DNA of 64,000 nucleotides from an uncultured Psychroserpens sp. (GTDB lineage Bacteria; Bacteroidota; Bacteroidia; Flavobacteriales; Flavobacteriaceae). The stretch lies in NCBI RefSeq assembly GCF_947503375.1, contig NZ_CANNDQ010000002.1, positions 207,182-271,181 on the forward strand, given 5' to 3'. Each line of letters starts with the position of its first letter. The stretch's first letter is position 1. Positions 16,356 through 25,029 of the stretch are shown here, piece by piece. The position numbers were made by a program, and so were the translations under genes. The notes under the pieces were generated by a model, which worked only from the letters and a program-made list of their open reading frames with translations, made no database searches and had not been told where the DNA came from.

Positions 16356-17222
16356 TTACTGCTTCACAAAACGTTTGGTTTGTGTACCACTATCTGTAGT
16401 AACTCTTACAAGATAAACACCACTGTTCCAATTATTCACATCAATTGATGTAGATAAGGCATTAAGTGATTTATTGAATACACGTTTACCTAAAACATCA
16501 TAAACCGAAATCATTGCTTCAGTATCACTTTGAGACATATATATATTTAATCTAGTACTAGCAGGATTTGGTAATATTGAAAACTCATTGTTATTTTCTA
16601 CTTCAGAAATACCTAAAGTCGTTGAAGCAGTAATATTATCTAGATCCATTGTTCTTAAACCAGATTCACCTAACCATGTAGCTCCAGCGTTACTAATAAT
16701 CCTTGTTTCTGCAACACTAGCAAGTACACCTTCAATAGTATTAGCTCCGCCTAAATTTGTAAAATCTGAAGGAGAAATAGGGATTGTAACCGATTGCCAT
16801 CCCGAACCAGCAGTAACTACAACAGGATTGGTAGTAACAATTTGAGTTCCTCCAACATTGGTAGTTTCATCACTTAAACCAAATCGCAAGGTTAAATCAG
16901 CAGTTTCTGCTTTAACATCAAATGTTATAGCAACAATACCTTGTGCTGTATAATTACCAGACCATTGTACATTTCTAGAATAAATTACCATTTTACTACC
17001 AGGACCTCCACCACTTCCAGTAGTCGTATAACTCATGTAGTTGTCTCCAGCACCATCAGGACCGCCATCAACAATATTAGTTGGTGGATTAGAAGCTGCG
17101 TTTCCTACAGCCCATCCAACAGTACTTCCGCCTTCAAAATCATCAACTTGATCGGCGACCACTTGAGCAAAGGTGATGGAAGATATTGTCAAAAAAGTAA
17201 GTATAAGTAGTTTTATTTTCAT
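16356..17222 (-). CDS. Secreted protein with T9SS type A sorting domain
   Basis: A 288-residue export substrate. The signal peptide (1-19) ends ITFAQ. The central part (about 25-200) is rich in G, T, S and V, opens with VDDFEGGSTVGWAVGN, and has WQSVTIPISPSDF and LRTMDLDNI; this looks like a beta-sandwich carbohydrate-binding-type module, which is inference. The C-terminal 75 residues form a type A sorting domain (FSILPNPASTRLNIYMS, VYDVLGKRVF, GVYLVRVTTDSG, ending KRFVKQ), which directs secretion and surface attachment through the type IX system. A terminator of the upstream gene lies at 17286-17314, so it probably has its own promoter. Confidence 0.88.
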   Translation of the reverse strand: MKIKLLILTFLTISSITFAQVVADQVDDFEGGSTVGWAVGNAASNPPTNIVDGGPDGAGDNYMSYTTTGSGGGPGSKMVIYSRNVQWSGNYTAQGIVAITFDVKAETADLTLRFGLSDETTNVGGTQIVTTNPVVVTAGSGWQSVTIPISPSDFTNLGGANTIEGVLASVAETRIISNAGATWLGESGLRTMDLDNITASTTLGISEVENNNEFSILPNPASTRLNIYMSQSDTEAMISVYDVLGKRVFNKSLNALSTSIDVNNWNSGVYLVRVTTDSGTQTKRFVKQ

Positions 17223-17243
17223 AGTTTTTCTTTAAAAGCATAT

Positions 17244-17251
17244 CAAATATA
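17244..17251 (-). promoter_or_regulatory. Promoter -7 element of the T9SS cargo gene
   Basis: TATATTTG on the minus strand matches TAnnTTTG and lies 21 nt before the ATG at 17222. No -33 TTG at normal spacing. Confidence 0.4.
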
Positions 17252-17285
17252 ATATTTTTTTTAAGGTCTTTATAATTGTATGTAC

Positions 17286-17314
17286 AAAAAAAGCCACTTA
17301 ATAAAAAGTAGCTT
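17286..17314 (-). terminator. Intrinsic terminator of the DOMON-like gene
   Basis: On the minus strand AAGCTACT and AGTGGCTT pair with one mismatch across an AT-rich loop, followed by a run of seven T. Confidence 0.6.
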
Positions 17315-17339
17315 AATATAATTTGAGCTCTATTTTTAA

Positions 17340-18140
17340 TTATTGTTTTATAAAACGTTTTGAAGTTGTAGCATTTTCATTGGAAACTCTAACCAAATAA
17401 ATACCATCATTCCATTTAGAAACATCAACTGTAGATACTAATGAGCTTATCTTAGTTGCGTAAACTTTTTTGCCTAATATATCATAAACGTCAATTGATG
17501 TTTCATTAGCAGAGTTAGGCAAATTGATAGTGAAATATTCTTTTCCTGGATTAGGAGAAATACTAAAATCATTTAATTGAAAATCATCTTGGCTTAAAGT
17601 TAAACCTTGCATTGTAATACCTCTATTGGTTGTACCATGCCATTCCAAATTATAACCTTCAAAACGAGATCTAGCCCAAGCTAATTCTATTGATGTCGCT
17701 GAAGCAGAAAATTCATAATCGTTATTATTACCAGTTACTGTAGCTCTAGTAGCTACTATAGTCCTCATGCCAGAATCTAAAACATCAGATACAATGGTCC
17801 AATCTCTTTCTCCTTCTAAATCTTCAGTTGGTGTTATCCCTGTAGCATCTTGACCTGGCTCTTGGCCTTCAAACCCATAGTATCTATCGGTCAAATTTGT
17901 TCCATCATAAATAACAACATCTTCTCCTGATGTCATTCCTTGTACTCCAAAACCAAGACCTAACCATCTATTGTCTGGACCAATCATTGTTAGCGTGACG
18001 GTAGTAGGATTAACATCTATTTGAACAGAAAACTCTAAACCTGAGGTATTAGATAAATTTATCATACCTGTGGTATAAGTCTGACTGTAGGTAAGGTTAA
18101 AAAAAAGTAAAGCTATTATAGCCAAAGTAATTTTTTTCAT
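17340..18140 (-). CDS. DOMON-like secreted protein with T9SS sorting domain
   Basis: A 266-residue secreted protein. The signal peptide ends LTYSQ (about residue 20). Residues 25-170 resemble a DOMON domain: NRWLGLGFG, GEDVVIYDG, RDWTIVSD, a TIVATRATVTGNNNDYEF stretch, and a final ELAWAR followed by EWHGTTNRG. DOMON domains bind heme or sugars and occur in redox and adhesion proteins. The last 75 residues are a type A sorting domain (FSISPNPGKEYFTINLP, VYDILGKKVYA, ending KRFIKQ). It lies 4 nt after the ankyrin gene, so the two form an operon. The ligand is unknown; heme would need a Met/His pair that I cannot assign by eye. Confidence 0.82.
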   Translation of the reverse strand: MKKITLAIIALLFFNLTYSQTYTTGMINLSNTSGLEFSVQIDVNPTTVTLTMIGPDNRWLGLGFGVQGMTSGEDVVIYDGTNLTDRYYGFEGQEPGQDATGITPTEDLEGERDWTIVSDVLDSGMRTIVATRATVTGNNNDYEFSASATSIELAWARSRFEGYNLEWHGTTNRGITMQGLTLSQDDFQLNDFSISPNPGKEYFTINLPNSANETSIDVYDILGKKVYATKISSLVSTVDVSKWNDGIYLVRVSNENATTSKRFIKQ

Positions 18141-18144
18141 AACA

Positions 18145-18690
18145 TTATTTTTTATTCACAAGTTCAATTATAGATTCGTTTTTTGTCATTGCCGCATAAT
18201 CTTTTGCTGTGTTTCCTCTATTATCTTTAAAATCAACATCAGCTTCAGCTTTAATTAGTAATTTAATTATGGGCTCATTCCTTAAAATAATGGCATAATG
18301 TAATGGTGTTGTTCCATTTACATCAGCGACATTAGGATTGGCTCTTAATTTTAATAAATGCTCAACCACTTTTGGTCTTTTTTTATAAACAGCAGCCATT
18401 AAAGGCGTTCCATATTTACTATTTCCATCAATATCCTTTACATGAGAAGCTAAAAACAATGCAACATCTTCATTTCCTTTATAACATGCCAGTGTTAATG
18501 GCATGAAGCCATTATTGTCTATCGAATTTATAGTATCAGGATTAACAGCCATTAACATCTTAACTTCTTCTAAAGTACCGAATCTAGCAACATCAAAGAC
18601 ATCGTTTTGACTATAGCTGATTAGGGATGATAACGTACACAGAAATAAAATAAAATATTTTAAATTCAATACTATAGATTTGAGTGACAA
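18145..18690 (-). CDS. Exported ankyrin-repeat protein
   Basis: A 181-residue protein with an N-terminal hydrophobic export signal (ending about ISYSQ, residue 28) and about four ankyrin repeats covering most of the rest: VARFGTLEEVKMLMAVNP, GFMPLTLACYKGNEDVALFL, GTPLMAAVYKKRPKVVEHLL and GTTPLHYAIILRNEPIIKLL, then GNTAKDYAAM. Ankyrin repeats mediate protein binding. The protein is probably periplasmic because it has a signal peptide but no sorting domain. No ATG is available: TTG 18690 or TTG 18669 is the start, and the later one gives a more compact signal peptide. The DOMON-like cargo gene follows 4 nt later, suggesting joint function. Confidence 0.82.
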   Translation of the reverse strand: MSLKSIVLNLKYFILFLCTLSSLISYSQNDVFDVARFGTLEEVKMLMAVNPDTINSIDNNGFMPLTLACYKGNEDVALFLASHVKDIDGNSKYGTPLMAAVYKKRPKVVEHLLKLRANPNVADVNGTTPLHYAIILRNEPIIKLLIKAEADVDFKDNRGNTAKDYAAMTKNESIIELVNKK

Positions 18691-18747
18691 AAAGCTAAAA
18701 TACTAATTTTATGATGAATACGCCTTGCATTTCATCGAATAAAACCA

Positions 18748-21600
18748 TTATTTGCTCAAATACATCTTGCGTCTAGAATATAAATTATAGAATTCATCGT
18801 CTTTCAGACTATCAATAAACAAAATACTCTCACCTGTACTCTTCATCTCTGGGCCTAGTTTTTTGTTCACATTAGGGAATTTATTAAATGAGAATACAGG
18901 CTGTTTGATGGCATAACCTTCTAAATGTGGTTTGAAATCAAAATCTGTTACTTTCTTCTCGCCAAGCATCACTTTTGTAGCATAATTCACATATGGTTCG
19001 CCATAAGCTTTTGCGATAAAAGGCACTGTTCGTGATGCTCTTGGATTAGCTTCAATGATATAAACCTTATCATCTTTGATGGCAAATTGAATATTTATAA
19101 GTCCAACAGTATTAAGTGCTAAAGCAATCTTTTTAGTGTGATCTTTAATTTGTTGCATCACAAATTCACCTAAGTTAAAAGGTGGCAATGTTGCATTACT
19201 GTCCCCTGAATGAATTCCACAAGGCTCGATATGCTCCATGATACCAATAATATATACATTCTCACCATCACAAATTGCATCAGCTTCTGCCTCAATGGCA
19301 CCGTCTAAATAGTGGTCTAACAATAATTTATTATTAGGAATCTTACGCAGAAGGTCTACCACATGTTCTTCCAATTCCTTTTTATTGATAACGATCTTCA
19401 TGCCTTGCCCTCCAAGCACATAAGATGGTCTTACCAAAATTGGAAAATCAAGCTTATCAGCTACAGCTAAAGCTTCATCAGCAGTTGATGCTGTATCAAA
19501 TTCTGGGTAAGGAATGTTGTTTTCTTTTAATAAGGTAGAAAAACTTCCTCTATCTTCAGCTAGGTCAAGAGATTGGTAAGTTGTTCCAATAATTTTAATT
19601 CCGTAACGGTCTAACTTCTCAGCTAACTTCAATGCTGTTTGGCCACCTAATTGTACAATTACACCTTCAGGTTGCTCGTGACGTATAATATCATAGATGT
19701 GTTCCCAAAATACAGGTTCAAAATAGAGCTTGTCTGCAATATCAAAATCGGTAGAAACGGTCTCTGGGTTGCAATTGATCATAATAGTTTCATAGCCACA
19801 TTCAGCACTTGCCAATACGCCATGAACACAGCAGTAATCAAACTCAATTCCTTGACCAATTCGGTTAGGACCAGAGCCTAAAACGATGATTTTCTTCTTA
19901 TCTGACACTTGACTTTCATTTGCCGAAAAGACATCACCATCTTTGGTTTGCACTTCATTTTCAAATGTGGAATAATAGTATGGTGTTTGCGCTTTAAATT
20001 CTGCGGCACAAGTATCTACCAATTTATATACGCGATTAATATTAAATTCATCACGCTTATTATATACTTGACTTTCCAAGCACTTTAGCATATGTGCTAT
20101 CTGGCGATCACCATACCCTTTTTGTTTGGCTTCTAAAAGTAAATCACGTTCGATAGTATCAATTGTGAAATTAGAAATCTCTTTTTCTAATTCATACAAT
20201 TCTTCGTACTGTTTTAGAAACCACATATCAATTTTTGTGATTTCATGAATTCTACTCAGAGGAATACCCATTTGTATAGCATCATATATAGCAAATACAC
20301 GATCCCAACTTGCATAGGTAAGCTTATCTATAACTTGCTGATAGTCTTTATATCCTTTACCATCTGCTCCTAATCCATTACGCTTAATTTCAAGAGATTG
20401 TGTTGCTTTGTGTAGTGCTTCTTGAAACGAGCGTCCAATAGCCATAACCTCTCCTACAGCTTTCATTTGTAAACCAAGTGTTCTATCAGACCCTTCAAAT
20501 TTATCGAAATTCCATCTCGGAATTTTTACAATAACATAATCAATGGTAGGCTCAAATAGGGCTGAAGTAGATTTTGTTATTTGATTACTCAATTCATCTA
20601 ATGTGTATCCTAAAGCTAGTTTTGCCGCAATCTTGGCAATAGGATAACCCGTTGCTTTACTAGCTAATGCAGAAGAACGAGAAACACGAGGGTTAATTTC
20701 AATCGCTATAATGTCTTCTTTTTCATCAGGGCTAACTGCAAATTGCACATTACAACCTCCAGCAAAATCACCTATGCTGCGCATCATATGAATGGCCATA
20801 TCACGCATTTTCTGAAAGGTCTTGTCAGAAAGTGTCATTGCTGGTGCCACTGTAATTGAATCTCCAGTATGAATTCCCATAGGATCCATATTTTCTATGG
20901 TACAAATAATGACAACATTGTCGTTTTTGTCTCGAAGTAATTCCAACTCATATTCTTTCCAACCTAGTAGAGCTTTATCAATCATGACCTCATGAATAGG
21001 CGATATTTCTAACCCTCTAGTTAAAGATTCATCAAATTCCTCTTCATTATAAACGATAGCAGCTCCAGCTCCTCCTAAAGTAAAAGAGGCTCTAATACAT
21101 AAAGGAAAACCAAATTCTTGAGCAATTTCCTTACCTCTTAAAAATGACGTAGCAGTTTCTTGAGGTGCCATGCCAACACCAATTTTTGTCATTAGATCTC
21201 TAAACTGTTCTCTATCTTCTGTGATATTAATCGCATCTATATTAACACCAATAATTTCTACATCAAAATCTTCCCAGATTCCTTTTTCATCGGCTTCAAT
21301 ACATAGATTTAAAGCGGTTTGACCTCCCATTGTTGGTAAAACTGCATCTATTTGAGGGTGTTCTTTTAATATCTTAATTATCGATTTTGTAGTTAATGGC
21401 AAAAGATAAACGTGATCAGCCATAGATGGATCTGTCATTATCGTTGCTGGATTCGAATTAATTAGAATCGTTTCAATTCCATCTTCGTGAAGAGAACGTA
21501 AAGCTTGAGATCCAGAGTAATCAAATTCACAGGCTTGCCCAATAATAATAGGACCTGAACCGATAATGAGAATAGACTTTAATTTTTCGTTTTTTGGCAT
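18748..21600 (-). CDS. carB: Carbamoyl-phosphate synthase large subunit
   Basis: Makes carbamoyl phosphate from ammonia, bicarbonate and two ATP for pyrimidine and arginine synthesis. The 950-residue protein contains the two homologous ATP-grasp halves: the first opens with ILIIGSGPIIIGQACEFDYSG, the second (from about residue 560) with IIVLGSGPNRIGQGIEFDYC. Metal-binding motifs NVQFAVSP with EINPRVSRSSALASKATG, and INIQFAIK with EANPRASRTVPF, are intact in both halves. The C-terminus stops at KMYLSK right after the second carbamate domain. The roughly 120-residue allosteric domain of the 1,073-residue E. coli enzyme is therefore absent. carA is not adjacent. It lies downstream of rpmH but is separated from it by a terminator. 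Confidence 0.97.
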   Translation of the reverse strand: MPKNEKLKSILIIGSGPIIIGQACEFDYSGSQALRSLHEDGIETILINSNPATIMTDPSMADHVYLLPLTTKSIIKILKEHPQIDAVLPTMGGQTALNLCIEADEKGIWEDFDVEIIGVNIDAINITEDREQFRDLMTKIGVGMAPQETATSFLRGKEIAQEFGFPLCIRASFTLGGAGAAIVYNEEEFDESLTRGLEISPIHEVMIDKALLGWKEYELELLRDKNDNVVIICTIENMDPMGIHTGDSITVAPAMTLSDKTFQKMRDMAIHMMRSIGDFAGGCNVQFAVSPDEKEDIIAIEINPRVSRSSALASKATGYPIAKIAAKLALGYTLDELSNQITKSTSALFEPTIDYVIVKIPRWNFDKFEGSDRTLGLQMKAVGEVMAIGRSFQEALHKATQSLEIKRNGLGADGKGYKDYQQVIDKLTYASWDRVFAIYDAIQMGIPLSRIHEITKIDMWFLKQYEELYELEKEISNFTIDTIERDLLLEAKQKGYGDRQIAHMLKCLESQVYNKRDEFNINRVYKLVDTCAAEFKAQTPYYYSTFENEVQTKDGDVFSANESQVSDKKKIIVLGSGPNRIGQGIEFDYCCVHGVLASAECGYETIMINCNPETVSTDFDIADKLYFEPVFWEHIYDIIRHEQPEGVIVQLGGQTALKLAEKLDRYGIKIIGTTYQSLDLAEDRGSFSTLLKENNIPYPEFDTASTADEALAVADKLDFPILVRPSYVLGGQGMKIVINKKELEEHVVDLLRKIPNNKLLLDHYLDGAIEAEADAICDGENVYIIGIMEHIEPCGIHSGDSNATLPPFNLGEFVMQQIKDHTKKIALALNTVGLINIQFAIKDDKVYIIEANPRASRTVPFIAKAYGEPYVNYATKVMLGEKKVTDFDFKPHLEGYAIKQPVFSFNKFPNVNKKLGPEMKSTGESILFIDSLKDDEFYNLYSRRKMYLSK

Positions 21601-21644
21601 GTTTTATTTTTTTATGGTTGTAAAAATAGGTAACAAATAGGTAC

Positions 21645-21673
21645 AAAAAAAGGTGTTACACCTAAGTAACACC
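21645..21673 (-). terminator. Intrinsic terminator of rpmH
   Basis: Perfect 8-bp arms GGTGTTAC and GTAACACC with a 6-nt loop. On the minus strand the stem is followed by a T-run (plus-strand A-run 21645-21651). Confidence 0.85.
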
Positions 21674-21699
21674 TTTAAAATATTAACAATTGTTAATCA

Positions 21700-21861
21700 T
21701 TATTTCTTATGTCTAGTTTCAGATGATACAGACAATTTCTTTCTTCCCTTAGCTCTTCTACGTGCTAAAACTTTTCTTCCGTTTACAGAAGCCATTCTTT
21801 CTCTAAAACCGTGTTTATTCCTTCTTTTTCTTTTTGACGGTTGAAACGTTCTTTTTGGCAT
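21700..21861 (-). CDS. rpmH: 50S ribosomal protein L34
   Basis: A 53-residue, highly basic large-subunit ribosomal protein. The frame reads [19 protein letters not shown], then [20 protein letters not shown], then [14 protein letters not shown] and a TAA stop. The opening KRTFQPS and the GFR..M....GR..L..RR..GR pattern are diagnostic of L34. A well-formed promoter (TTG-N19-TATATTTG) precedes it and an intrinsic terminator follows. In many bacteria rpmH neighbours rnpA or dnaA; here it neighbours carB, as is common in Flavobacteriaceae. Confidence 0.97.
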   Translation of the reverse strand: MPKRTFQPSKRKRRNKHGFRERMASVNGRKVLARRRAKGRKKLSVSSETRHKK

Positions 21862-21925
21862 TGTCTTATATTTTTAAAAAACTTATATCTTTTTTATTGC
21901 TTTGGATTGTTCTCAAAACTGCGTG

Positions 21926-21955
21926 CAAATATACAAAGAGTTTTTACTTTGACAA
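21926..21955 (-). promoter_or_regulatory. Promoter of rpmH
   Basis: On the minus strand TTG (21955-21953) and TATATTTG (21933-21926) are separated by 19 nt, which is the ideal Bacteroidota spacing. Confidence 0.65.
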
Positions 21956-21989
21956 GCGTAAAATAAAAAATATTTACAATAGTTTTTCT

Positions 21990-21997
21990 TAACTTTG
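21990..21997 (+). promoter_or_regulatory. Promoter -7 element of the TPR-like gene
   Basis: TAACTTTG matches TAnnTTTG and lies 24 nt before the ATG at 22022. Confidence 0.45.
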
Positions 21998-22021
21998 TTG
22001 GCTAAATTTTAATCTTGAAGA

Positions 22022-22582
22022 ATGTTCAATAAAAATATAAAGTTAGTCATAGCATTTTTAATTTTTGCCTTTGCCATCTATCAATTCACTGAAGGTTACA
22101 TTGGAAATGGTATTATGTATATATTACTTTCGCTCATTTTTGTATTTCTATACTTTAAGAACGAATTTATCCTACTTGCTTTTTTAAAATTAAGAAAACA
22201 AGATTTTGAAGGCGCTAAGAAATGGCTCAGTAAAATAAAAAACCCATCTAGTGCCTTGGTAAAAAAACAAGAAGGGTATTACAATTATTTACATGGTATT
22301 ATGGTTGCACAGACTAATATGAATGAAGCTGAAAAATATTTTAAGAAAGCTTTGAATCTTGGTTTATCAATGGATCATGATCTGGCCATGGCAAAACTGA
22401 ATTTAGCTGGAATTGCTTTTAGTAAAAGAAGGCCTCAAGAAGCTCAAAAATTATTGAATGAGGCTAAGAAGCTAGATAAAAGGGATATGTTGGCTGATCA
22501 AATAAAAATGATGAAGCAACAAATGAAAAAAGCTTCTATACCAAATCAGCATTACGGGAACAGAAACATGAGACGTCGTTAG
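22022..22582 (+). CDS. Membrane-anchored TPR-like protein
   Basis: A 186-residue protein with two N-terminal transmembrane helices (about residues 8-24 and 30-47). A cytoplasmic helical region follows with TPR-like pairs: FEGAKKWLSKIKNPSSALVK, YYNYLHGIMVAQTNMNEAEK (continuing YFKKALNLGL), and AMAKLNLAGIAFSKRRPQEA. The tail is basic (NRNMRRR). TPR repeats mediate protein-protein contacts; no enzyme motif is present and I assign no specific role. The gene is monocistronic and converges on the cardiolipin synthase gene with only 17 nt between stops and no obvious terminator. Confidence 0.75.
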   Translation: MFNKNIKLVIAFLIFAFAIYQFTEGYIGNGIMYILLSLIFVFLYFKNEFILLAFLKLRKQDFEGAKKWLSKIKNPSSALVKKQEGYYNYLHGIMVAQTNMNEAEKYFKKALNLGLSMDHDLAMAKLNLAGIAFSKRRPQEAQKLLNEAKKLDKRDMLADQIKMMKQQMKKASIPNQHYGNRNMRRR

Positions 22583-22599
22583 AACGATATAACTTCATT

Positions 22600-24054
22600 T
22601 TAAAGCATAGGAGCCCAAAGCCTACTAAATGATTCTTTAAGCTTTTTAATCTTCGGTCTGTTTTTCCAGCGTTCGATATCAATAATTTCAGAACTCTCTA
22701 TATCCTGAATGAATTGTGCTTTTAAGGCTTCACTTTTTTCTGAATCGTAGATCAAAGCATTAATTTCGAAATTGATATTAAAACTTCGATTATCAAAATT
22801 ACAAGTACCAACAGTACAAAATTCATTATCAACTACCATCGTTTTAGCGTGGATGAATCCTTTGTGATATCGGTATACTTTAACCTCTGCTTCTAATAGA
22901 GACTCAATGAATGAGTTTGTTGCGTTTTCAGCAACCCAACTATCTGAGTCTTTTGGGATTAATAATCGAACATCGACTCCAATTTTAGATGCAATTTGCA
23001 AGGCTGTAATAATTTGCGCATTAGGTATAAAATAAGGCGTTGTAATATAGATGTAGTTTTCGGCATTATTAATAGCTGTTAAAATTGCTTCCATAATATT
23101 AGCCCAATCGGTATCTGGCCCACTTGCTGCTATTTGTAGTGCGACATCTTTTTCACATTGAATCTTTGGGAAATAACTTTCTTTGATTTTTATTTCATCT
23201 TTAGTGACAAAATCCCAAGTGGTCAAAAAGTGAAATTGAAGTACTTTTACTGCTTCACCATAAATACGTAAATGCGTATCTCTCCAATAGGGTTTAGTCG
23301 TTTTAGAATTAATGTAGTTATCTGATATATTAATACCTCCAATATATCCTATTTTACCATCAATGACAACTATTTTCCTATGATTACGATAGTTTGATTT
23401 ACCAGTAAAACTTGAAAAAATTACTGGCATAAATGGAAAGTGTAATACACCACTTTCATCTAATTGATGCTTCATTACCGAAGACAGATCACTACCAACA
23501 TCATCATAACTTATTTTGACTTCAACTCCAGCCTTTGCTTTGGCGCAAAGTATATCTAGCAATTCTGTCCCGATACCATCATCTTTTAAAATATAATATT
23601 CGAGATGAATATGCTGTTTGGCGTTTTGCAAATCTTCTAACAATCGATCGAACTTAACTTCACCATTGATTAGAATATCAACTTCATTGCGAATGGTCAA
23701 TGGAGAACGTTCACTAGCCTTTAGTAACTTAACAAGTTTTATCTTATCATCTAATTTTTCATTAATAACCCTCAGGTCTCTACCTTCCATTTTGATGCTC
23801 TTCCCAGCCGACTGAATGATATTTGAATTAATAATATGCTTTCTATTAAAAATTTTAGTTTTTCTATATTGTTGACCAAACAGGTAGTATATGATCAATC
23901 CAAAGAAAGGAAATAGCGCAAGAATTATAATATAGGAAACTGTTTTTGTTGGGTCTATATTTTTAAGCAATACAGTAATTATGGCTGAAACAGCCAAGAT
24001 ATAGTTGATTATAATTATAATCGACCAAGCATGCTCTTTTAAAAATTCAATCAT
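22600..24054 (-). CDS. cls: Cardiolipin synthase
   Basis: Inner-membrane phospholipase-D-type enzyme that joins two phosphatidylglycerol molecules into cardiolipin and glycerol. The 484-residue protein has two N-terminal transmembrane helices (about 10-28 and 38-60) and two HKD active-site motifs, one in the NHRKIVVIDGKIGYIGGIN stretch and one in FIHAKTMVVDNEF followed by GTCNFDNRS. The C-terminal LKESFSRLWAPML resembles other bacterial Cls proteins. Its ATG shares one base with the TAA stop of the lytic transglycosylase gene (TAATG), so translation is coupled. Length and motif order are normal. Confidence 0.94.
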   Translation of the reverse strand: MIEFLKEHAWSIIIIINYILAVSAIITVLLKNIDPTKTVSYIIILALFPFFGLIIYYLFGQQYRKTKIFNRKHIINSNIIQSAGKSIKMEGRDLRVINEKLDDKIKLVKLLKASERSPLTIRNEVDILINGEVKFDRLLEDLQNAKQHIHLEYYILKDDGIGTELLDILCAKAKAGVEVKISYDDVGSDLSSVMKHQLDESGVLHFPFMPVIFSSFTGKSNYRNHRKIVVIDGKIGYIGGINISDNYINSKTTKPYWRDTHLRIYGEAVKVLQFHFLTTWDFVTKDEIKIKESYFPKIQCEKDVALQIAASGPDTDWANIMEAILTAINNAENYIYITTPYFIPNAQIITALQIASKIGVDVRLLIPKDSDSWVAENATNSFIESLLEAEVKVYRYHKGFIHAKTMVVDNEFCTVGTCNFDNRSFNINFEINALIYDSEKSEALKAQFIQDIESSEIIDIERWKNRPKIKKLKESFSRLWAPML

Positions 24055-24989
24055 TAAGGTTTAACTGAATAGTATCCTTCCTTAGGTATTTCTATATAAT
24101 ACTTTTTATTAGAAGAATTATTGAGTTTCCCTTCTCGTAACCAAGGGTTATGCAATTTTAAAATCTTATAGTTGATCCCAAATCTCTTTGCAAATTGAGA
24201 AAAATCGGTTACAATGGTATCTACTTCTACTTTGTAAGTAGGGACCGTTTTATATAGATCTTCTTTTTTAAAATTGAATCCATACTGCTTTGGATGATTT
24301 AATATCTCTTTCAGCGCTATAATTCTAAACAAATATCTACCCGTTTCCTCTCCTAGTAACAAATCGTAATAATCACTAACACCTTGTTCTTCTAAACGTC
24401 TTGAAACACCTGCATTACCTGCATTATATGCTGCTGCCGCTAAAGTCCATGAGCCTAACTTTTGCTTAGCTTTTAATAAATATTTACATGCTACTTCTGT
24501 TGCCATTTCAAGATGATAGCGTTCATCTACATTACTATTTATTTCTAATCCGTTTTCCCTTCCAGTTGTCTTCATTATTTGCCATACACCTCTTGCTCCT
24601 GCAGGAGATACTGCATTTGTAAGACCACTTTCAATTACAGCCAAATATTTAAAATCATCTGGAACGTTATTTTTTTTGAGTATTGGCTCTATGATAGGGA
24701 AGTATTTTTCTGCTCGTTTAAACATTAGCAACCCATTTGATTGCCAATACGTGTTTACTAATAGCTCTCTATCCATTCGCTCTAAGATATCTGGATTTTC
24801 AAGAGGCACTGGTTCACCGGCAAAATCTAACGCTTTTGGAACAGATAATGCATACACATTATAATCATTAACAAGCTTAGGTTCATTTTCAATATTTTGA
24901 TCTGAAGGTCCTTTTTGAACTGCGAAGATGAATAATCCTGATATTGATATTAGACCAATTGCTGCTAGTATATTTTTAATTGTCTTCAT
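24054..24989 (-). CDS. Membrane-bound lytic murein transglycosylase (MltD-like, SLT domain)
   Basis: Cleaves the MurNAc-GlcNAc bond of peptidoglycan to give anhydro-muropeptides. The chosen start (ATG 24989) gives MKTIKNILAAIGL and a hydrophobic export segment; the open frame extends 17 codons upstream, but into the preceding gene. The SLT domain (about residues 90-220) has LAVIESGLTNAVSPAGARG with the catalytic Glu, VWQIM, and AAAAYNAGNAGVSRRL. The C-terminal part (YKVEVDTIVTDFSQFAKRFG, ILKLHNPWLR) looks like a degenerate LysM-type wall-binding region. It is the middle gene of a minus-strand operon with an alpha/beta hydrolase upstream and cardiolipin synthase downstream, an envelope-related group. 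Confidence 0.9.
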   Translation of the reverse strand: MKTIKNILAAIGLISISGLFIFAVQKGPSDQNIENEPKLVNDYNVYALSVPKALDFAGEPVPLENPDILERMDRELLVNTYWQSNGLLMFKRAEKYFPIIEPILKKNNVPDDFKYLAVIESGLTNAVSPAGARGVWQIMKTTGRENGLEINSNVDERYHLEMATEVACKYLLKAKQKLGSWTLAAAAYNAGNAGVSRRLEEQGVSDYYDLLLGEETGRYLFRIIALKEILNHPKQYGFNFKKEDLYKTVPTYKVEVDTIVTDFSQFAKRFGINYKILKLHNPWLREGKLNNSSNKKYYIEIPKEGYYSVKP

Positions 24990-25029
24990 TTTTTCTTTTT
25001 TATAAATGTATAAAATTAAATAGTGGCTT

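Noticed and set aside
21653..21844. 63-residue plus-strand open frame
   Set aside because: It is the antisense of rpmH and its terminator; L34 on the minus strand is unmistakable.
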